Assembly: GCA_029077775.1 (NCBI GenBank)
Contig: JAQNCU010000239.1
Span: forward strand, 1 to 5,143
DNA length: 5,143 nt
DNA from: Acidocella sp.
GTDB lineage: Bacteria > Pseudomonadota > Alphaproteobacteria > Acetobacterales > Acetobacteraceae
Direction of reading: 5' to 3'
Shown here piece by piece: positions 4,631-5,143 of this stretch (positions are counted from its first letter, which is position 1; every line of letters starts with the position of its first letter). The notes beneath the pieces were generated by a model. It was not told the origin of the DNA. It worked only from the letters and a program-made list of their open reading frames with translations, and ran no database searches. Position numbers and translations under genes: made by a program.

Positions 4631-5143
4631 ATGGATTGCCGGCTATACCTGATCACGCCGCCGATATTGCCTGTAGGGTTCGAGGACGATCTGGCGGCGG
4701 CGCTGGATGCGGGAGACGTCGCCGCCGTTCAGTTACGGCTGAAAGACCATGACGATGACGCGCTTGGCCGGATCATCGACCGCCTTCGTCCCATCGTTCA
4801 GTCGCGCAATGTGGCGTTTTTGCTGAATGACCGCCCGGATCTTGCCGTGAAACACGGCGCGGACGGTGCGCATGTGGGGCAAAGCGACATGAAGGCCAAA
4901 GCCGCCCGCAAAATCCTCGGCAACCTTACTTTGGGCGTCACCTGCCATAACTCAACGCATCTGGCGATGGAGGCCGCGGAGGCCGGGGCTGATTACGTCG
5001 CGTTCGGCGCGTTTTACCCGAGCACGACCAAAGCCCCGCCAGAAATGGCGGATGTCGAGACCCTGCGCGGCTGGGCGGAGATCATGGAAATTCCTTGCGT
5101 CGCCATCGGTGGCATCACACCCCAAAACTGCGACCCGCTGGTT
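4631..5143 (+). CDS. thiE: Thiamine-phosphate synthase ThiE (partial, 3' end outside window)
   Basis: ThiE couples the hydroxymethylpyrimidine diphosphate and thiazole phosphate moieties to make thiamine phosphate, releasing pyrophosphate. The frame stays open for 171 codons to the window edge; the family is usually a little over 200 residues. It begins at the first barrel strand (CRLYLITPP). The pyrimidine-diphosphate site appears as QLRLKD (34-39; Q34, R36, K38), and LLND (64-67) supplies a metal-binding aspartate. GADGAHVGQSD follows (76-86), then GVTCHN (102-107) and DYVAFGAFYPSTTK (121-134; T133, K134). AIGGIT (158-163) is the thiazole-phosphate loop. Two small departures from the commonest motifs are visible: threonine in place of the usual serine in GVS, and serine for the first threonine of PTxTK. 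Both are conservative. The start at 4631 lies five bases after the aldolase stop. AGGG at 4612-4615 is too far for a strong ribosome site, so coupling is likely. Confidence 0.92.
   Translation, partial: MDCRLYLITPPILPVGFEDDLAAALDAGDVAAVQLRLKDHDDDALGRIIDRLRPIVQSRNVAFLLNDRPDLAVKHGADGAHVGQSDMKAKAARKILGNLTLGVTCHNSTHLAMEAAEAGADYVAFGAFYPSTTKAPPEMADVETLRGWAEIMEIPCVAIGGITPQNCDPLV

Overview
This is an ordinary-looking chromosomal housekeeping stretch from a GC-rich (roughly 60% by eye) bacterium, most likely an alphaproteobacterium of the Rhodospirillales/Acetobacteraceae type. The evidence is the recN-ligA pair, a zapA gene followed by a 6S-like RNA, and a class I (DhnA-type) fructose-bisphosphate aldolase next to thiE. 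The lineage is inferred from gene order and protein character, not from a search.

Layout: bases 1-267 are the 3' end of recN. It overlaps by four bases (ATGA) the complete NAD+-dependent DNA ligase gene ligA (264-2270), so the left part is a DNA repair/replication operon reading right. Facing it on the minus strand is a small cell-division block. This runs, in transcription order, from an unrecognised 71-74 aa gene (3017-3232/3241) to zapA (2694-3011), then a 6S RNA candidate (about 2527-2685) and a 57 aa unrecognised small gene (2265-2438), whose stop region overlaps the end of ligA. To the right, starting from a very short divergent interval, a plus-strand set carries an unrecognised 125 aa alpha/beta protein (3276-3653), the aldolase (3711-4625) and thiE (4631 to the window end, incomplete).

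How the parts work together: RecN and LigA serve break repair and strand sealing. ZapA stabilises the FtsZ ring. 6S RNA binds housekeeping RNA polymerase and tunes transcription in stationary phase. The aldolase serves central carbon metabolism and ThiE joins the two halves of thiamine phosphate.

I see no mobile element, CRISPR array, phage gene, tRNA or rRNA, and no convincing undescribed system. The items most worth a second look are the 6S RNA with its two-part closing stem, a possible leaderless start for the gene upstream of zapA, the three unrecognised small proteins, and three 8-base homopolymer tracts inside coding sequence.
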